In this document: in pieces, positions 22,991 through 35,510 of the stretch
How the letters are laid out: every line of letters starts with the position of its first letter
Numbering within the stretch: position 1 is the stretch's first letter
Source of the DNA: Maniola hyperantus
Lineage: Eukaryota > Arthropoda > Insecta > Lepidoptera > Nymphalidae
NCBI RefSeq assembly: GCF_902806685.2
Contig: NC_048537.1
Location: forward strand, 8,020,720-8,084,719
DNA: 64,000 nt
Reading direction: 5' to 3'
Notes under the pieces: generated by a model
What the model was told of the DNA's origin: nothing
The model's database searches: none
The model's input: only the letters and a program-made list of their open reading frames with translations
Program-made: the position numbers and the translations under genes

Positions 22991-24315
22991 ACTATTTAAT
23001 CCATAATAACTAATTATAAAATACCTCATAATTATAACAAGGTTCCACTCGAGAGGTGTACCGAAATTTTTTATTGACTCTCACTAAAAATGTTCAGGAT
23101 ATTTTTTCATAATTTGAAATGTAGCGTTGCGGTAACCCGTAACAAAAACAATGAGTTTCTATTTCGTGCCAAATTTCAACTTCGGACGGACAAAAGTAAC
23201 TAATTATTATAATTATATACTTAGGTGGGTACCTCAGTATATTCCTTGTTTTGTTTTAGTTTTACTACAGAACCCAAAAAAACTACAAAAAATCTATGGC
23301 ATAAGCACAACTAGCTAAGTAGGTAGGTACCTAAGTACTACTTAGTGCCCAAAGTAAAACGACTAACTTGCATAATTATAATCCACAATCCACATTCACA
23401 TATTTTCGGCGTGATACCTACCTATTAGAAACGTGTTACAAACTTTTGGTCGGTATATAAAAATTCAGAACAAACACAAAAAGTGAGTTTATTTTGAATT
23501 TAGATGGATACTTGCCGACTTCTCATGCCGTCGTTACGGCGCCATAGGGTGGAAGGGAAGGCAAACCCTTAGCGAGTAATTGTATTTACCTAACTTTTCC
23601 ACGAAATTAGGACCACAAGGGATATTTACACGTTACTTGTAAAAATACTTTTTGGGAGTGACGATGTTTTTTATCAAAGCAAGGCAATATCAAAAGTTTG
23701 TCCCCTTTGTATTTAAAAAGGATTTAAATTGGTTATTGCATAGGTAGCTATATCTTCTGGTAGAACTGAAGCTATGGAAGCATGCATGATTCCAATTCAA
23801 TGCGCTTCGACAGACTGGCTCAATTTCCGATTCAATCGATCACAATTTAATCGAAATATACCTACCTACTTATAAAGAAATTGCAGCTGCTTTTGTTGGG
23901 CTGTTGTGAGTTGTGACAAGGGAATGTTGAGAACAGACGAGTTAACATGATCCCGTCAAAAAATCTTATCCTGTTCTTTATATTTTATTAGCGCCAACAC
24001 ACAATCACGTCCGGTTTTATGCGCCATAATAAATTCTGTCTAAATATTGACCTTTTTTAATTTCCTTTCTATTCTTTTGAACGGAAGAGGCGGTTTATTG
24101 TTGATGTGATGTGTAATCAATACGCAATGCATACCTTTCATACGGATACGTGAAACCCTATCAAAGCACTACTCGCCTTTTGTCTGCAACATTTCCTTTA
24201 GGGTAGATATTTTTATATTATTGAGTTAATATTTTTGTATCTGCGATAATACGGTATTTTACACCAAGCGAGAAAAAATCTAAAAATGTATACACAATTG
24301 ATTTCAGTTTATAGG
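22991..24315. other. Intergenic, no gene seen
   Basis: AT-rich sequence; no recognised repeat larger than the scattered TAGG words. Confidence 0.55.
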
Positions 24316-24317
24316 TA

Positions 24318-25354
24318 GGGTCATGTGTCCAACAATGGAACACTAAAAATTCAAAGACTCATACACCTTTTGCTTTTACAGATAGAAGTCCAATTTTTTA
24401 CAGATGTATAGGCAATTTTATTGGTTATCAGATGCCATTTATAGTTTTTTTAATTAATGTGCAATCAATCAGCAATAAATAAAAAAATAAAAAATGGGAA
24501 ATGTTTCATTGTGTCCACAGTAGTGTACGCAATGAAACACCACTAATTCAACAATGAAACATAATTATTCATAGTGTCTGCCTCATCTTATTTTGTGTCA
24601 TTTTGGATTAATGTGGGTAAATGACAAAAAACGATTGAGTTCAATCCAAAAGGTTTTATTCTTAATTTCACTTTAATCAGTCTATCATTAACATAGTAGA
24701 CCTTCAGTTTTTTGGCGTCCAGTAAAACGAGCACGTTATCACCTTCTTGGGCTTTAGTACGCGCCATCTTAAACGAAAAATAAATAAAGATCGATTAATG
24801 TTACCTAAGTAAAATAAAAGTAAAATATTCTTTATTGTAACCAAATTTACATACCTACAGAAATAAACCTACAATAAAGATGTTTGTACCTATTGTTATA
24901 ACGTGTTATGGTACACAATGAAACGAGATAGTACACATTGAAACAGTGTTTCATTGTGTCCATTGTGCAACTGTTTCACTGTGGACTACCAAGGTTTTTT
25001 TTACTAAACTCAATTTTTTTCTCACTAAATTGTAACACTTTAACATATGATCTATTGCACGTCAATCTATGAAATATCTTTATTGTTAGGTAATCATGAA
25101 AAATATGAAATTTCCAATCACTATTTAATGAAAAATCTACAAAGAATGCAGAAAATACTTACTTTTTGTCGAAAATATTAAAAATACTCTGCAAATACGT
25201 CTGCTCCCACGCGACACCGATGCAAACTGGGGTAGGGCGGGGGGTCCACGAGAGTGCCCTAACGCAATATATTGCACAATCTGGCAACGCCGCATTTTAG
25301 AGATTTCACAGTGTTTTATTGTGTACCACTGTTTCATTGTTGGACATCTGACCC
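24318..25354. mobile_element. Non-autonomous GGGTCA-ended element (pogo/Tigger-like), 1037 bp
   Basis: Terminal inverted repeats read GGGTCATGTGTCCAACAATG on the left and GGGTCAGATGTCCAACAATG on the right (minus strand). TA flanks both ends (24316-24317 and 25355-25356). The first six bases match those of the autonomous element at 11831. The interior holds many copies, in both orientations, of CAATGAAAC / GTTTCATTG (for example 24503, 24530, 24552, 24916, 24948, 25331), a motif also present in the terminal repeat. No full transposase is present. Confidence 0.82.
24588..24767 (-). pseudogene. 59-aa ORF, possible transposase C-terminal relic
   Basis: An ATG-to-TAA frame of 59 codons lies inside the 1037-bp GGGTCA-ended element. 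It begins MARTKAQEGDNVLVLLDAKK and is preceded by TTTAAG, a possible splice acceptor. The GDNVLV...YYV pattern resembles the C-terminal segments of some lepidopteran pogo-like transposases, but I recall this only loosely. It could be the last exon of a deleted transposase or a chance frame. Confidence 0.4.
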
Positions 25355-25356
25355 TA

Positions 25357-26814
25357 GGTACTTATAATGAATTTTATAATTCATTTTACAGATTTCACTT
25401 TTTTATCTGTTCTACAAATATCCAAAACGCATGATATCGTAGCCGCCATGTTAATTCCGACCGATTGACGTCACATAGTTTTAAACTAGGAAACTTGTGT
25501 GAACGGCTGTGAAAACTGCGCTGTCGCAACTCGCACCTCCCGCTGCAATTGGATTGGCCTCGTACTCTGGTCCTGAGACTGCCGTAAGTAATAGGTACCT
25601 ATACGGAATACGGACTGACATGTTGGTGTTTTGGTAAGCCCTTCAGCACATTCAATCTGGCATCTCTGAAGCAACCTTAATACATCCCAAGTTTCTATTG
25701 AATCAAAGATCTTCTACGTCCACTAGCGTTAAGCAAAGTAGCCCATTAATTATAGGTACCTACACTTCAACCTTCTGTATAGTAATTAACTTGCCGTAGC
25801 GTGCATGTCGATGTGATCTATATGGTGCTATAAAGTCTTTTCTGGCTTGTTTAGGTGGCTGGAAGTCGTCAAACCTACAAGCAAGATGATTCGTAATGAC
25901 TCTTGGGCTCAGCAGCGAGATGGGTCTATAATCTACAGTGATATATAATAAGTCTATGATAATAATCTATATGCACTGTACAAACCTACTAATTGTTCGA
26001 CAAGGTGTACCACGCTTTTTATCCGACTGCGGCAAAGCCCCAAAGGAGTGTTATGTGTTGTGTATGTAATGATACGTCAATTATTAGCAGTCGGGCTTTT
26101 TTGTTTTTTTAATTAAGTACGTAATTTTATTGGAAAACAGAACCACCACGCTCTTGTGTATACTCTGGCGTTATACCCTCGCGAATGACGGAAACTTTCG
26201 GGAATTTTTCTACGTCTTAGTAAGTAGGTACGTCAGTATAAAAAGTGTTGGTTAATTTTTCGTAAGTACCTACCGACTAACGGTTGATTAATTCTTAGAA
26301 TGTATCACAGTTGAATTTTAATGTTCATCACCTGAATCGAAAGTGAGAATTACTAAGTACCTACCTGCTGTACAAGTAAGTACTTGCTCATTATCGTCTA
26401 GATTCTAGATCAATAAATACCTATAGATATTCTTTCATTTTGTGTGCATTCATTTTGTTCTGGAATTCCAAAAACCTTCTGCACGAATAGTAAAAGGCGG
26501 CGTATTGTCAAATGAAACGAGACAGACGATAATGGAATTTCTGGGAACAACCCTTGTACTTGTGGGGTTTGCCGCGGTGTGGGGAGGGGGTAAAGGACGA
26601 GGTCTCGTCCATCCATCACTCCGCGGGGGTGCAATTAGACGAAGTATACCTATGTGCTGACACGCCGCGCCGTGCCGCCGCGCGTCCATCTCTAGATGCG
26701 GTTATGCCACTAATGAAAATGAAGAAACTATGAATATTTTAATGCATATTATTAAATTGTTAATTATTTATTTATCTGTCTCACCACCACATCGTAAAAT
26801 TATTCTTCAAATCT
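25357..26814. other. Intergenic, one known repeat fragment
   Basis: 26022-26105 (CCGACTGCGGCAAAGCCCCA) is a fragment of a repeat that also appears near 45410. A GC-richer patch at 26560-26700 has no credible gene. Confidence 0.5.
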
Positions 26815-26945
26815 TTCATCATTATCATCATGATCAACCCATCGCCGGTTCACTACAGAGCACGGGTCTCCTCTCAGAGTGAGAAGGGTTTTGGCCATAG
26901 TCTACCACGCTGGCCAAGTGTGGATTGGTAGACTTCACATACCTT
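26815..26945 (+). repeat. Common lepidopteran interspersed repeat, fragment
   Basis: CATCATGATCAACCCATCGC, GGGTCTCCTCTCAGAGTGAG and CCACGCTGGCCAAGTGTGGA. I recognise this block as recurrent in lepidopteran genomes, probably a LINE tail. Confidence 0.6.
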
Positions 26946-27284
26946 TGAGAACAAAACCTGGGATGTCAAATGAAAGAGGAAAAAATTCTGAGTTCATAAA
27001 TATAAATATAGTAGGTAGGTACTTACCTTAGATTAATTTCATCTAAGTATCGTACTACTATTATAATATACCAAAGGACAGAAATACAATTTTACTATAT
27101 TTTAGCGTTTATTTTAAGAGGATCGTAGTCGGGTTTTAGTTTTGAACTTTATCTTGTGATAATGCTGAACTAATGGCAAATAACATACCTAAGTCATGTT
27201 ATCTAGACATGGCAGGTTCTGATAAAAAAAATCATTTAGGTAGGTACCTATGTATAAAAAAAAATTAAAGATAACGTCAGTCGC

Positions 27285-27520
27285 GTGTCGGGTGAGAAGC
27301 GGACGGTGTACCTAGCTATACCGGCTGGCAGTGCGGTAGCAGCCGCCGATTATACATCGATAAGACACAAAAACAGCTTTTTGATTTATGAGGAGAGCTC
27401 GAGAGGCGGCTACTGGGCGCCGCGCCACGTTGTTCCCCGTTGCATTTTTGTGACGTCATCGTCCGCTCCAAGATTCTTTATTCGCGGATCTAATTTAATT
27501 CGACGCGACGTTCAACGAAT
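27285..27520. other. GC-rich island of unknown role
   Basis: This patch is clearly richer in G+C than its surroundings and has a TGACGTCA site near 27451. An 85-codon frame exists but starts with GTG and resembles nothing I know. It could be a promoter or 5' exon of an unseen transcript. Confidence 0.3.
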
Positions 27521-27544
27521 AATTTACTCAATAGTTAGGTAGGT

Positions 27545-29329
27545 ATGCAGGTACTGTACGTTCTCAATGCTGGAATACTACTTATTCAATATTGAGTAGG
27601 TATATAGTTACCTACTTACCTACCTATAATGGATTATGTTAGGTCAATTATTTTAAGTATGAGTAGAGCTGGTATTCGTAACTGTGATGTTGATAGGTAG
27701 AAGCACTAAGTTTGTACCTACCTATACTAGGTACCTATACAATGTATTTTTTTAAAGAAACAAAGCTGCATTCAAAGATTTTCTAAAATTCGCTAGTCTC
27801 ACCTGGAAATTGAACCAGCTAAGAATTTAAGAAATTAACAGCAAAAATGCAGTTGTGTTTATTTTTAAAAATAAGGGATTGTGTTCGAGAGGATCAAAAG
27901 TTACGAAAAACATACTATTTTTAACCATCTGACAACACTGCATAGCTGGTGTCATGCTGTAAGCAGAGACAAGCACGTCTCCATACAAAGTACTCTGTGC
28001 ACGTCTCTCTGGCTGTAAGTCAGTCGTCAGCTATCAGAAAGTGCTGCCATATGTGGTAGATTTCTACTAATTATTTGTTGGACAGATTTGACTCTATAGT
28101 TATTATTGTTTAGGGAAAACCTTGACTACTTAATTATCACGTAAACGTTTCAAATAGGTGGCAGTTTTTGGAATATTTAACTAATTCTGTGCGTTAGTGC
28201 CTCCCAATCCGGTTGGTCACCGTGGGAGGGCTAGACCAAAACCCACCAGTTTCAATTAAGAATAAAGAAAAATTTATAACAATAAAGTTAAAAGTTTTAT
28301 AACAATATAGTCAATAAACTAGTGGAGGCCTTTACGCCTTAGAGGCGGACTGAAAAACAACAATTGACTTATATTTTAAAAAAGTAACTTAAGTTTATAT
28401 TGCAAAGTGTTAAATTAATATAGTATTTAATCAAGAAGTTGTCAAAAAGAAATATTGTACCAAACATAGAATCTACACTAAACATTTTATTATAATCATA
28501 CAAATATTTGTGTTATACCTACCTACTTACTTTACTTACTGAAATAAATGCACAAATCTTTTTTAAAATATCTGTGAAAATATAAAAATAGTTTAGATAA
28601 GTAATAATTTTTTATATAGTAGGCTTAAATGTAATGGGTAGGTATCTATTGTGTTAGAAATAAGTAAATAATTTTTTTTTTAATGTTGAAAATGTAAATT
28701 ATTCTATAACCGCATAATTTAAGTTGTCTTCTAAAAACGTTAATACCTATGTCGTCCTAGATTCAAATATTATTTAATGTTCCTATATAAAATAGAATAA
28801 TTTACGTCATCTAAATACATTGTTACAAGTTCAACTTATCTCATTGATTACAAAAGTTCTCTAATGTTTTGATGTACCTTCCTAGGTAACAATGAGGTAA
28901 AACGTCTATAAATCGTGTATACTTTATCTTGATTAGTTGTAAAATCACTGAAAGTTTAAAAATAAGGAAATAAGCATAGAACATAAATTTTGTTTCAACT
29001 AAGTAAAGTATGAAAAGTGTGAGTACCTAGCTACTAGAAAAATTTGATTCTGTGTATACCTACATATTTATATTTTTTCAGTTAATAAAAGGCTTATTTA
29101 TTTATTTATTATTATTATTAATAATTTTGCAGATAAATTAAAAAAGTTGTTTTCTACAACAACGAAAAAATCACAGAAACTAAATTGTGTTGGGAATCAT
29201 TTTACCGATTAACTTGTAACTTTTGATAATCTTAATAGGGAATCTCCATAGTTGTCAATATGGTCTCTGCGAATGCCAGTAAAATTATACTTACCACAAA
29301 ATCCATACTATCCATGACCATACGTGTCT
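27545..29329. other. Intergenic, no gene seen
   Basis: Mostly AT-rich. 28195-28360 contains AGTGGAGGCCTTTACGCC, reminiscent of LINE tails. No coding frame. Confidence 0.5.
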
Positions 29330-29560
29330 TAATATTTGTATTATAATTACTAATACCTAACTATGCGAAAGGGTGTCTGTCTGCAAGCTTTTTACAGCCC
29401 ATCCGTTTAACTAATTTGATGAAATCGGGTCCAGATATAAGTAACCAGCTTGCATCCCGGGGATGGACATAGGCTACTTTTTATACTGGAAAATCGAAGA
29501 GTTCCCTTAGGACTTATAAAAACCTAAATCCACGTAAATGAAGTCGCGGACATCATCTAG
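29330..29560 (+). mobile_element. Helitron-like (Lep1-type) copy, diverged
   Basis: It contains GCGAAAGGGTGTCTGTCTG, CAGCTTGCATCCCGGGGATGG, and ends GAAGTCGCGGACATCATCTAG at 29560. Confidence 0.65.
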
Positions 29561-30259
29561 GATTACTTAAATAAATAATACTTTGTCACATTAAATGAAA
29601 CACATAACTACTTCCACATACGGTATTTGAGAACTAGTCAAATCAGTAACTTTTTATCAAACGTCAAAACGCGCGCTTAGTATGCGATATTCTATGACAT
29701 ACCGGTGTGTGACGTCACAATCATTTGACGTACTTTTTTTAGTTTACCTAATCGATAATTTAAAATGGTTATTACACTTAAATCCAACAAAGGACGTGGA
29801 TTTTGAAAGACCCTCTATTTAATAATCACTGAGAAATAATTTATTTTTGATGTAGTCAAATACCCAATTGATACAACGTGTTTGTTATAAAAGTGTATAT
29901 ATATGGGGCGTGCGCTGCGCATTTAAATATTTCTATAGGACTTAATGCACTTGAGCTGCGCTGCGCGACGCGGCACATGTACCTAGTTTATATGACTTTG
30001 TATGGAGCAACGCGCACTTGAGTGACGTGGCGCTGCAAACATTGTTTAGCAAATTATGTGTTTGGACCTTTAGGCATTTTCTTAGAAGAGTTTGGGCTTT
30101 GGCAGCGTGTTTGGCAGATTTTCCAACTTTCAGCCAATGTAAGGAAATGGCAGATTTTCTATTTTCGTGATGGTCACACTGCTGACAGATGTCATACGTC
30201 AGTAGCGGCGTGCTAAGAAGTTGTGTTAGGTTACATTGTGTTGTTTATAATTTTAAAAC

Positions 30260-33200
30260 ATGGGAAAAGTTAGAAAACGAAAACCAAAACCAAACAAAAT
30301 AGTCAACAATGAGGCGGCTACCAATTCTGACGAAGAAGAATTACCGCTTGACAGTAAAGAAAATGCGATTCAAACAATAATTGATCAGCTGCAGGTTAGT
30401 TTTTAATTTATAAATTAAGTCAATTTTCTTACAGAAATTAGCACAATACTGTATATTTTTAGGGTTCTGTAACCGAATGGGAACGTATTACTAAGCCTCC
30501 ACTATCCCTCCGTTTGTCCGTCCGTCTATGCCGCCTGCTTCTCAACGGGTTGTATCTCATGAACCATAATAGGTAGAGTTGAAATTTTCATAGATTGTGT
30601 ATTTCTATTGCCGCTGAAAAAACTAATAATAAATATTTCAATATAAATTGCATAATATTTATAAATATATATTCAAAAAATATATATTTACTAGCTGATG
30701 CCCGCGACTTCGTCCGCGTGGAATTAGGTTTTTTTAAAATCCCGTGGGAACTCTTTGATTTTCCGGGATAAAAAGCCTATGTCACTCTCCAGGTCGTTAT
30801 CTATACCCATGCAAAAAATCACGTCAATCTGTTGCACCGTTGCGCCGTGATTGAAGGACAAACCAATAAACAAACACACTTTCGCATTTATAATAAGGGT
30901 ACTGATGCAAATTTAAAATCTTGTTTGATGGTACGTAATCCTTCGTGTGTGTCTGACTTGCACTTGACCGGTTTTTTTCATGTTGACTGTTTCAGGCTGC
31001 AAATGTTGAAGAAAAATACTGTGGGCTCCAAACATTTGCCATGCTACTAGACAGCCAAGAAAGTTTAGAGCAAATGATCAATAGGGGACTAGTGAAGATG
31101 GTGGCGCCACTTCTGCTTGATGCAGCTTCGTCGGTCAGAAATGCAGCGGCTGGCTCACTCAGGAATCTGTCGGCTGTCGGCCATCAGATGTGTGATGTTT
31201 TGATGGAACATGATGTTATGACATCTTTGGTATTTTACTATCATCAGGTATGAATATCTTATCTATACATATAAAAATATAATATGATAGCACTTGTGAC
31301 TTCGTCCACGTGGAATGATCCAGGGCAGACGGGTTGATCATCACAGTAGATGGTAGTAGTAGCACAGAGGACGCTACTGTCTGTTCTCCTTTATATTACT
31401 ACTTAGTCGCCTCGTACAATATCTGCGGGAAGAGGAGGGTTAGTGACAAGTGACAACTGTATTCTGATCTGCCGTCAACACACATCACGTTTTTTTTAAA
31501 AGAATAGAAGTTGCTGACGCGTTACGTACGAATTAAGCGTAAAGTTTGTGGGTGGGATTTGAACTGGCGGCCTTTCAGTTTTCAGTCCGCTCCTTTAACT
31601 GTTGAGCTATCGAGGCTCTAAGCTCTTACATTAATATGATGTTTATTATAACTATGTCTTTGTATATTTGCAGTACACAGAGACTTGGGTACCAGACACT
31701 AGTTCCAAAAATAAAGATGACTCTGATACATTTGTTCAATGTACTAATCTTTTATTAAATTTATGTGAAAGTTCAGGTAAGAGTTCATCAAGCAATTTAT
31801 AAATCAGTAATGTTTGTAGAAATTAGAAAATATATTGTACCCCCAATTTGCTACTTCAGTGTGTTTTTTTTTTCAAGAATGTAATTTTTATGAGTGATAA
31901 AATTTTACTTATTTCTTCCACATTGGAATCATTTATTCATTTAAATTCAAATATTTAAAAGTTATTATATTAAATTTTTCTTTTCAGAATTAGCTGTTAA
32001 ATATTGTGGAGATTCGAAAATATTAGACATATTTCCCAGATACTTAGACATAAGCACATTTGGAGTTGACATTGTTACAGCAATAATGCAGTGTTGGTTT
32101 GTTGTTGTTGAGGACAATCCATCGGCTATAGAAAAGATTAAGAATTCGTCTGAAAGACAGCTAAAAGAATTGCTATTATTAGAAGCCAATGACCCTTCAG
32201 CTTTATTAATAAAAACCCTTGCAGGAGGTGTTATTATTAATATGTGTGGTGGAAACATATCTAGTTTACCACTGGATGTGATGAATCAAATAATTGCAGT
32301 GTTGGCAAAAACATTGTCCTTGGATCACAGATTGGCATGTAACCAACTCTCAAGTAATGTGCCTTTGAGTAACGCTGCTGGAAAAGTTATACCACCCAAG
32401 GGTAAAGAAGGTCAGGTTTTGGAGAGTCAATTAAAGTCAGTTATTCAGATCTTGGATGCACAGCAGAGCGCAATCGAAATTATTGCAAACATTTGTTCAT
32501 GTGATGGTTAGTTCCCATTATTACCTATTTGTTTTGTCATTTGATTATATTTTACCACATAATACCCGTTCATCCACATGGATTTTGGTTTTTAAAAAAT
32601 CTTGTGGATCCATTCCATTTTCCAGGATAAAAATAGCCTATATATCCATCTCTGGAATACAAGATATCTCTGCCTTTCGGTGAAATCGGTTAGGAAATCG
32701 TAAGCTAACAGACACTTTTGCATTCGTATTATAGCATGGATTTTTTCATGTTCCGTCCTTTTTAGCAATGTTAAAAAGAAAGAGATGCAGATACTCTAAA
32801 TGCAGTCTTTTTTCTAGATTCAGATGACTCTATAGAAGGTCCTGAATCCTCAGACAGTGATGAACCATTGGATGAGGAAATCTGTAGTAACGGAGAAGGG
32901 GTATTACTGGCTGAGGACAGACTACCACCAGAACTATTAGAAGCCCTAATTTCATTGGAGATATTTGACAAAGTTTGGGCTCGCACACAGTTGCCTCCAG
33001 AAAATGTTATGCCAATATTGAAAGAGTATGAAGGTTCACAGCCAATTTATAAAAAGTAAGCAGGTGTATTACTTGACATAAATACATTTCCATTTTGCAT
33101 ACACACAATTGTGTACAAATTACTGGTTTCAAACTTCATTCATTTTCATGCTTCTAGGTCAATGAGAAGTACCCTATACGCCTTCTTGACAGACACGACA

Positions 33201-34815
33201 TACAGATGGACAGACAGAGAGACTGACAACAATGTGATCCTACAAGGGTTCCTTTTGTCCTTTTGAGGTATGGAACCTTAAAAACTAAAGGCACTATGGA
33301 TGAAGTCTGCAACAGCTAGTTATTCAAATTACTTCTTTGTTTACTATGTCAAATCTTCATACCAAAAGGAGATGGTGACAGAAGGGCTGGCTCATTTTTT
33401 GCGCAGCGGATCAGCCTGGCTGTCCAGCGCGGAAATGCAGCCAGTATTCTTGGCACCATTCCACGCGGTCATGATTTATATAGTAATTAGATAAGGCTAG
33501 CTTTAAGTTTTATTGTATTAAAAAAATTACACTTATAAAAAATGAGATAAAATATGTATGTAAAATTTTCAGATTGCACAATTTGCAAACAAGAGCCCTG
33601 TTATGTATTAACAATATGTTATTGAGTCTACCAATAGAAAACCTCGGTGGTGTCAATGGTGTTTATAAAATATGGGTAGATGCAGGCAAACTTGTATTTA
33701 AACAGAACTCGGAGAACTTAAACCTCTTGGAATCTGCCACCGCTGTTATGAGGGCTGCTTTGGACAAAATCAAATTAAAAGACAACGAGAAACCAACTGA
33801 TTGTAATTTATTCAGTGATTTGGCCCTATCCGACATTGAGGTATGTTTGTTAAATATTTACTTCTTGATATCAAAATACTATTTTAATCAAAAACCTATT
33901 TTATTGTTAATTGCGCGTCAAGTTACGATGAACGGACAGTACCTATTTTCCACTATTTTCATTTTTGTTATCATTTTACTATTTACAGATTATGCTAACT
34001 GGAATCAGAGACTGCCAAGAGGCTGAGATAAGGTCAAACCTCATCCGTATGATTGGTATATTGGCATTACTATTAGTGAACAACCTAAATGAAACTACGT
34101 CTACCGTAATATGCACTATCACTGACTTTATACTCGAGCAAGCACACAAGGAAAATGATGTATGGGTTTTAGCAGAAGCTATTGACACATTGGTGGATTT
34201 GTATTCAGAAGATGAAACGGATTTGCTAGCAGCTAAGGTTAAACTTGTTGAAAAGTTGTCTGTTTTAGCACCTATATTTAAAAACAAGGTTAGAAGTAAT
34301 GATTTTTAACTTATTTCGTGATTTAACGACATATTGTATTATTTTGCAAGCGATTTTAAACTAACTTCCTCATGAGCCAGCAACTTGAAATTTTACATAT
34401 ACATTGGAATTAGATGACTATGCGAGCGCTGCGATTATCATTCTCTCTCTCTCTCTATTTCTTTTTAATTTAAATGAAATGAAAAAAGATATATGTATTT
34501 TCCGTTCAGAAATACGTATTATTTTTCATCTTTAGTGGTGGTAGTATTCAGCGCCATCTATGAAAATTTTATCGAACGTTGCCTGGAAACTTCCTCATTA
34601 AACAAGACTTAAGATTCTTTTTTCCTTAAAAGTTTTTAGATGATTTGGTTAAACGACCAACATACAAATATATTGTTATTTATTTAGCGTTTTGTTTTCA
34701 GGCAAGGCAACAAAAGAAGCTTCCAAAGGAATACAAAGTTCTGGTCACTACTGCCAACTCTAATCTACCAAGGTTCATTAAATATAAAAAGGCAAGACTT
34801 TCTAAACTATGTTAA
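30260..34815 (+). CDS. HEATR3: HEAT repeat-containing protein 3 (HEATR3/Syo1-like), 8 exons
   Basis: Coding exons: 30260-30394, 30996-31247, 31674-31776, 31988-32506, 32818-33055, 33573-33840, 33989-34288 and 34702-34815. Each intron begins GT and ends AG, the phases agree throughout, and the joined frame is 1929 nt (642 aa plus stop). The protein opens with a basic, NLS-like stretch (residues 2-13). Exon 2 carries an armadillo/HEAT repeat with the typical VRNAAAGSLRNLS core, and HEAT-like helices continue to the C terminus. An acidic segment sits near residues 337-357, as in the acidic loop of Syo1. Human HEATR3 is about 680 aa, so the length fits. In that family the protein escorts ribosomal proteins uL18 (RPL5) and uL5 (RPL11) to the nucleus for 5S RNP assembly; that role is inferred from family membership. 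Several introns hold repeat insertions (a SINE head in intron 2, Helitron-like copies in introns 1 and 4). The start is the first ATG of the frame, and an ATTAAA signal follows the stop near 34876. Confidence 0.9.
30691..30900 (-). mobile_element. Helitron-like (Lep1-type) copy in HEATR3 intron 1
   Basis: On the minus strand it runs from ATTATAAATGCGAAAGTG to the hairpin region ACGCGGACGAAGTCGCG and CAGCTAG at 30691. Similar copies recur across the window. Confidence 0.75.
31488..31622 (-). repeat. SINE fragment in HEATR3 intron 2
   Basis: On the minus strand GAGCCTCGATAGCTCAACAG, then AAAACTGAAAGGCCGCCAGT and TTCAAATCCC, the same head as the SINE at 10432. Confidence 0.65.
32560..32745 (-). 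mobile_element. Helitron-like fragment in HEATR3 intron 4
   Basis: Contains the CGTTCATCCACATGG, AAAATCTTGTGGATCC and TTTTCCAGGATAAAAATAGC blocks of the Lep1-type family. The terminal hairpin and CTAG are lost. Confidence 0.6.
33146..33285 (+). repeat. Family A 3' fragment in HEATR3 intron 5
   Basis: CATGCTTCTAGGTCAATGAG to GAGGTATGGAACCTTAAAAA, the last third of the family A consensus. Confidence 0.7.
33375..33490 (+). repeat. Interspersed repeat (possible non-LTR 3' end) in HEATR3 intron 5
   Basis: CAGCCTGGCTGTCCAGCGCG, GGAAATGCAGCCAGTATTCT and CACCATTCCACGCGGTCATG. A close relative is at 49056-49175. Confidence 0.7.
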
Positions 34816-34924
34816 GTTGTAGTTAGAAATATTTAATCCTATGAAATCTGTCTATAATATTGTTTATTTTTTATTAAATCGCATTTTATCAACACATCGT
34901 TTCAGTGATTTTATGGCAAGGTAA

Positions 34925-35066
34925 TTCTGTTGTACATAATCTCTAATTGAAATTGAAATGACAGGTATTGCTATCTCTTTCATAATGCTGGCTGCGGAAA
35001 AGGCTAGCACTAGATTAAGTAAGTAAAACTAGTTTAGAGGTTAAGTGCGACTGAATTAGCGACATT
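34925..35066. mobile_element. Eroded MITE, same family as 17064-17222
   Basis: TTGTACATAATCTCTAATTG, then CATAATGCTGGCTGCGGAAA and AAACTAGTTTAGAGGTTAAG. It lies just downstream of the HEATR3 poly(A) region. Confidence 0.6.
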
Positions 35067-35170
35067 ATGACGTGTAGACTACGGCTGTAGGCTTCGGAAA
35101 GTGTGACGATCGGAATGACCTTTGACCTCTGATTGGCTGCCACTTACTATACGCTTAAGCACACATTGTC

Positions 35171-35319
35171 TGCGACAAGTTGAGATGGCAATCGGGGTAT
35201 AACGCGGGGGGATGCCTGGCAAACCGTCACCGTGCTCGCCCACACCCGGTTAGCGCGGAGGCTGTGCGGGTGGGCGGGGCGTTCCCTGGCTCCCCGATTT
35301 CCATATCGACCTGTCGCGT
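35171..35319. mobile_element. Palindromic GC-rich MITE, copy 2
   Basis: TGCGACAAGTTGAGATGGCA at the left and TATCGACCTGTCGCGTA at the right, with the same GC-rich centre (CGGTTAGCGCGGAGGCTGTG). Confidence 0.85.
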
Positions 35320-35399
35320 ATTATACCTAAAGCCGTTGCCGGTCTAAGTCCAATTTCGAAAAAAGGTTCGCCGCCGAATCCAATTTTGAGTGAGACTGA

Positions 35400-35510
35400 C
35401 AACGGCTGAGTTGGATAAGCAACTTTTTATCCCGAAAAAGCAGAGATCCTACTGGATTAATAAAAACCGAAATCTACGCGGGCGAAGCCACAGGTTCACA
35501 TCTAGGTTAT
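35400..35510 (+). mobile_element. Helitron-like 3' end fragment
   Basis: ATCCCGAAAAAGCAGAGATC leads to AATCTACGCGGGCGAAGCCA and a CTAG at 35503. The hairpin is damaged. Confidence 0.5.

Noticed and set aside
27285..27542. 85-codon frame in the GC-rich island
   Set aside because: GTG start, no recognisable domain and no splice partners; I treat the island as possible regulatory DNA instead.
30261..34820. An additional gene within the HEATR3 introns
   Set aside because: Intron frames fall within SINE, Helitron-like and family A or C repeats.
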